Below are positions 61,060 to 64,000 of a DNA stretch of 64,000 nucleotides, piece by piece (position 1 is the stretch's first letter; each line of letters begins with the position of its first letter). This stretch comes from Treponema berlinense (GTDB lineage: Bacteria; Spirochaetota; Spirochaetia; Treponematales; Treponemataceae). The translations under genes were made by a program, and so were the position numbers. The notes beneath the pieces are model-generated. The model worked only from the letters and a program-made list of their open reading frames with translations, was not told the origin of the DNA and ran no database searches. The stretch covers positions 132,457-196,456 of the forward strand of contig NZ_FUXC01000003.1 in assembly GCF_900167025.1 (NCBI RefSeq), in the 5' to 3' direction.

Positions 61060-62139
61060 TTATTTTTTTGACTGTGCAAGGCGGAAGCCGAAGTAATCGT
61101 AAACTTCGTTCGGGTCAAAACTGTAGCGGTCGCCGGCACAATTAAACGGTGTGTAAAGCGACCAGCTTCCGCCTCTGCTTACTCTCTGGCTCCCTGCAAC
61201 TGGACCTGTCGCCCTTGTGCCTGCTTCAACTGATTTGTAATTTCCAAACCAGTCCCAGACAAATTCGAGGACATTTCCACTCATATCAAAAATTCCTGCT
61301 CCGTTTGGATTTCCGCTTCCAGGTTTTGGTTTTGCTCTTGTTTCAAATGGGGTTCCTGCGGTTCCGACTGTATGGGTAAACGAAGAATTGTTTGCTGTCC
61401 AGGCGATTTCGTCTTCCAAAACAGAAAGGTCTGTTTTACCGTTTTCGTCGACCTGTCCGCTCATAATGTCGCCTCCCTGAAAACCTGCCTTTGTTTTTCT
61501 TGCGGCATATTCCCATTCTTCTTCTGCAGGAAGCCTAAAACCGTCAGCGTTCCAGTCGCATTCACACAAATCCAGTTTTGTCGTGTCAGTCGCATCGCGC
61601 AGAATTTTGCCTTCAAACGAGTAGCATGGCGTCAAACCGTAGATTTCCGAAAAAGCGTTGCACCAGATTACCACATCGTACCAGCTTATCATGGTGACAG
61701 GCTCGTATTTTCCCCAGCGTGTTGGCTGAGCACCGCGTTTTCCACGGCTTCCTTCTTGTCCGGGATTTAAAAATACATAGCCTTTTTCTTCTGCGGTTGT
61801 TCTTACCGAATACCAAAGGTCGTAAGTTGTTTCCGTTCGGTTTATGAAAAAGGGCGTGATCCATCTTTTTTCTGTAAAAGACTGGCTTCCGTCGCCAATC
61901 ACGTAGATGTCATACATTTCGCCGTCTTTTGGACCGAGCTCAACCATGTCGAGATCTGCAAACGAAAACTCTTCTTCGTCCAAATTTTTCTCCGGTTCTT
62001 CATTTTCGGAAAGCGAAGTCTCTTTTGTTTTTAACGCTTTATTTTCTGCATAATCGGCTTCTTCGCAAAATCCAAATTCTGCAAAAAAAGCCAGCAAAAA
62101 AACAGCAAAAATATTTTTTACGCAAATTGATTTTTTCAT
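61060..62139 (-). CDS. Secreted FGE-sulfatase (SUMF1)-fold protein
   Basis: The 359-residue precursor has a signal peptide (VKNIFAVFLLAFFAEFGFCE), an acidic linker (residues 30-75) and an FGE-sulfatase domain. That domain shows FFINRTETTYDLWY, PVTMISWYDVVIWCNAFSE, GFRLPAEEEWEYAARK, GNVLEFVWDWFGNY and VSRGGSWSLY. True formylglycine enzymes need two Cys in a C-x-R-x2-C context near the C-terminus. Here only FNCAGDRYSFDPNE remains, so it is probably a binding or other-function member. GAGAGA precedes ATG 62139. Confidence 0.85.
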   Translation of the reverse strand: MKKSICVKNIFAVFLLAFFAEFGFCEEADYAENKALKTKETSLSENEEPEKNLDEEEFSFADLDMVELGPKDGEMYDIYVIGDGSQSFTEKRWITPFFINRTETTYDLWYSVRTTAEEKGYVFLNPGQEGSRGKRGAQPTRWGKYEPVTMISWYDVVIWCNAFSEIYGLTPCYSFEGKILRDATDTTKLDLCECDWNADGFRLPAEEEWEYAARKTKAGFQGGDIMSGQVDENGKTDLSVLEDEIAWTANNSSFTHTVGTAGTPFETRAKPKPGSGNPNGAGIFDMSGNVLEFVWDWFGNYKSVEAGTRATGPVAGSQRVSRGGSWSLYTPFNCAGDRYSFDPNEVYDYFGFRLAQSKK

Positions 62140-62265
62140 ATCTTTTCTCTCAATCGTTATTTTCGGCCGGTTCTGTTTGTTTTTTGAGAAATATTGTTGT
62201 TTTTGGCGGAGAAGGATTTCCTGTCGCGGCGTGTTTTTTTTGGACAAAAGATATTTCAGTCAAGA

Positions 62266-63243
62266 TTATTTATTTTTCCAGCGCCGGATTTTCTTTTTTA
62301 TTTTTGTCATAAAATTTATCAGGATAAAAGAACTCGTTGCAATCACAAAACAGCCTATGCATATTACGATAAAACCTGTCCAGCTGTCGCTTTTGCTCCA
62401 CGGAAGCCTTATATTCATTCCCCAAAAGCTTGTAATGAACGAAATCAGCATAAGTGCAATCGAAAAAACTGTCAGCTGCTTCATCGCCGCATTCATATTG
62501 TTTGAAATTACGGACGCAAAGGCATCCATTGTTCCAGTGATTGTCTGCGAATAAGTGTTTGCCATTTCCATCGCCTGCCTGTTGTCGATTTCAACGTCAT
62601 CAAGCCAGTCCTGATCTTCTTCGTCAAATTTTATAATTTTAGTTTTCCGGATTTTTTCAAGCAAAAGCTGATTGCTTTTTAGAGAACTCGTAAAATACAT
62701 GAGCGATTTTTCAAGGTTGAAAAGCTGGATAAGCTCATTATTTTCGATTGATTCCTGCAATTCCTGCTGAATCGAATTCGTGCTTCTGTTAATTTCTTTC
62801 AGATACCGCAAAAACATCGTGTCCGCACGGCTCAAAATTCTCGTAATAAACGCCGGAAAATCAGCAATGTTCAGGTCTTTAATCCTGTTTGCGCTCAAAT
62901 CCTTCAAAACTTCGCAGTCAGTCCAGCAGAGAGTTATAATCGTGTTCTGAAAAATAATTGCGCCCATCGGAGCGGTGTGGTAGCGGACTTCAGAATTCGG
63001 CAAAAAAACCGGGAGCCTCATAATTGTAAGCACATAACCTTCACCCTGCTCAATACGCGGCAATTCGTCCGGGTCGAGCGAGTCAACAACATGGTCATGG
63101 TCGAGATTGTAAGTCTTTTCAAGAATCGAAATTTCCTTTGAAGTTACGTTTCGCGCGTCAACCCAAACCCTTTCATTTAGATTTAAATTGTTTCTGTCTT
63201 TTTTTACAAAAAGTCCGTTTTCTTGCTGCCAATAGGTAATCAT
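62266..63243 (-). CDS. corA: CorA-family magnesium transporter
   Basis: The 325-residue protein has a large cytoplasmic N-terminal domain and two C-terminal membrane helices. The pore signature is GMN in SFWGMNIRLPW, where the family usually has YGMN. The helix before it (TVFSIALMLISFITS) and the basic end (IKKKIRRWKNK) are typical. It carries Mg2+ or related ions down the membrane potential. It is upstream of the FGE-like gene on the same strand with a 126-bp gap. Confidence 0.92.
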   Translation of the reverse strand: MITYWQQENGLFVKKDRNNLNLNERVWVDARNVTSKEISILEKTYNLDHDHVVDSLDPDELPRIEQGEGYVLTIMRLPVFLPNSEVRYHTAPMGAIIFQNTIITLCWTDCEVLKDLSANRIKDLNIADFPAFITRILSRADTMFLRYLKEINRSTNSIQQELQESIENNELIQLFNLEKSLMYFTSSLKSNQLLLEKIRKTKIIKFDEEDQDWLDDVEIDNRQAMEMANTYSQTITGTMDAFASVISNNMNAAMKQLTVFSIALMLISFITSFWGMNIRLPWSKSDSWTGFIVICIGCFVIATSSFILINFMTKIKKKIRRWKNK

Positions 63244-63333
63244 TTTCTTAAAACCAAATCAAACGATTTTAGCACGAATTTTAGCAGTCGGGCAACTTTC
63301 TAATTTTTTAAGCCAGATAATTTACAGAAAAAC

Positions 63334-63453
63334 AATTTTTTTAGCCGGGGCCATTTTTGCTTCGCAAAAACCGGGTGCTTCATGGTTTCATTGCAAAACT
63401 GCGTTTTGCAACGTGCTCCGCACGCCATTACGCCCCCTTGTCCATTTTTTTGT
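63334..63453. repeat. GC-rich hairpin island after the corA start
   Basis: Motif order AGCCGGGGCC, hairpin TTTTTGC/GCAAAAA (63354-63370), CCGGGTGCTTCATGG, hairpin TTGCAAAAC/GTTTTGCAA (63391-63411), CGTGC/GCACG, CCATTACGCCCCC. Arms of each hairpin match perfectly, but their sequences differ from those in the other islands. Confidence 0.7.
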
Positions 63454-63514
63454 TTTTTTTTCAAAAAAAATTGTCGTTTTTTTATGTTTAAAGACAATTA
63501 AATAAGATGAGGAT

Positions 63515-63614
63515 GATAAAAATTACATCCTTGTAATTTTTATCATCGCAGTTTGTTCAAGCGTTGCTTTCACAAACTGCGATTCTCGCCATCCATGGCT
63601 CGCCGCTAATGCGG
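63515..63614 (+). repeat. 100-bp four-hairpin element, copy 2
   Basis: About 94 of 100 positions match copy 1. The first hairpin is unchanged. In the second hairpin the arms read TCGCAGTTTG and CAAACTGCGA, an A-T to G-C change relative to copy 1 that preserves pairing. It is preceded by GATGAGGAT. The spacing to copy 3 is 117 bp. Confidence 0.92.
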
Positions 63615-63631
63615 AGTTTCATAAGGAGGAT

Positions 63632-63731
63632 GATAAAAATTACATCCTTGTAATTTTTATCATTGCAGTTTGCTCAAGCGTTGCTTTCTCAAACTGCGAT
63701 TCTCGCCATCCGTGGCTTGCCACACTAACGA
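63632..63731 (+). repeat. 100-bp four-hairpin element, copy 3
   Basis: Tandem partner of copy 2, preceded by AAGGAGGAT. The first two hairpins are kept (second arms TTGCAGTTTG / CAAACTGCGA). The last hairpin is degenerate (CCACACTAACGAGG). Its end supplies the GAGGAA ribosome-binding site of the following gene. Confidence 0.9.
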
Positions 63732-63740
63732 GGAACAAAA

Positions 63741-64000
63741 ATGAAAAATTTAACTTATCCGTCAGTTACAGAAGTTTCGGACTTAATATTGCAGCGTGTT
63801 TACGAAAAAAATGGAAAAATTGAATCGTTTTGCTGGAAAAACGGAATCTGCTCTTTTTCGTTTTATGGCTGCCGTCCGGACGAAATTATTTTCGACAAGG
63901 CCTGTTCTGTTTCTTATTCTTCAAAAAAACAGGCTTTTGCGGCGAGTTTTCAGGTTAAAAACGAATTTGCAAGTTTTTACGAGGATTCTTTTTCTCAAAA
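63741..64000 (+). CDS. Start of an unknown gene cut by the window end
   Basis: ATG 63741 with GAGGAA 6-10 nt upstream opens a frame that stays open to the window edge (86 codons). The visible part (KNLTYPSVTEVSDLILQRVY..., FYGCRPDEIIFDKACSVSYS) has no signal peptide and no recognised motif. Codon use (A-rich, TTT and AAA frequent) matches the neighbours, which supports a real gene. Confidence 0.6.
   Translation, partial: MKNLTYPSVTEVSDLILQRVYEKNGKIESFCWKNGICSFSFYGCRPDEIIFDKACSVSYSSKKQAFAASFQVKNEFASFYEDSFSQ

Noticed and set aside
60241-63731. Insertion sequence ends
   Set aside because: The 100-bp copies have internal hairpins but no terminal inverted repeats, transposase or obvious target duplications.
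1-64000. tRNA or rRNA genes
   Set aside because: By eye I found no T-loop (GTTCGANTCC-like) or rRNA segments in intergenic regions. A tRNAscan or Infernal run would be needed to exclude them fully.

Overview
The window looks like the chromosome of a gut- or rumen-type treponeme (Spirochaetota). The basis is gene content: a very long coiled-coil protein of the treponemal SpiroCoCo type, an archaeal-type UMP kinase, a fused IspDF, CarD with an acidic tail, superoxide reductase, many lipoproteins and TPR proteins, and a cNMP-murB-cysS-ECF sigma run that I recall from Treponema pallidum. Base composition is AT-rich in genes, with short GC-rich hairpin islands between them. I see no rRNA, tRNA, CRISPR array, transposase or prophage.

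Layout. 1-6.96 kb: the end of one gene, a 1,520-residue fused acyl-CoA dehydratase activase, then a pentanucleotide microsatellite inside a tiny leader ORF, an intrinsic terminator and a lipoprotein gene. 7.1-15.3 kb: an apparent operon of a secreted unknown, a large TPR protein, a probable outer-membrane barrel and ExbB-ExbD-TonB. 15.3-19.9 kb: HAD phosphatase and the giant coiled-coil protein. 20-21.9 kb (minus): carD-ispDF. 22-23.7 kb: methionine ABC transporter metNI without metQ. 23.8-27 kb (minus): conserved unknown, membrane-bound LuxR-type regulator, superoxide reductase, with a candidate small RNA between the last two. 27.1-34 kb: hexuronate module with TRAP transporter dctPQM, uxuA, a GntR regulator and uxuB. 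It takes up a uronate (inferred) and runs the fructuronate to mannonate to KDG steps. 34.1-35.7 kb (minus): glyA behind a leader hairpin with a U tract.

35.8-45 kb: a series of small envelope and regulatory genes: TPR lipoprotein, vWA protein, XRE-cupin regulator, phosphodiester glycosidase-like lipoprotein, PilZ protein, TPR protein, DUF192 lipoprotein and a twin-cNMP-domain protein. 45.1-51.6 kb: murB (carrying an in-frame GC-rich insertion), cysS, ECF sigma factor/anti-sigma, a TIG-transglutaminase-like protein whose catalytic Cys is Ser, and UMP kinase. 51.7-64 kb: glucosaminidase-like lipoprotein, LTD-like lipoprotein, U32 peptidase-family protein with an RG-rich tail, ssb, a conserved unknown, hisC, a metallophosphoesterase, an FGE-sulfatase-fold protein, corA and a gene cut by the window edge.

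Two repeat families lie between genes. One is a 100-bp four-hairpin element present three times (60.2, 63.5 and 63.6 kb), with base changes that keep pairing. The other is a loose family of about ten GC-rich hairpin islands whose stems differ in sequence but keep complementarity. The most unusual locus is 5.06-5.33 kb. There the number of AACAG units decides whether a leader ORF stops before a terminator hairpin or runs into it, which would make a phase-variable attenuator for the downstream lipoprotein. A second recurring theme is promoters whose -10 box lies 6-9 bp before the start codon, which implies leaderless mRNAs.
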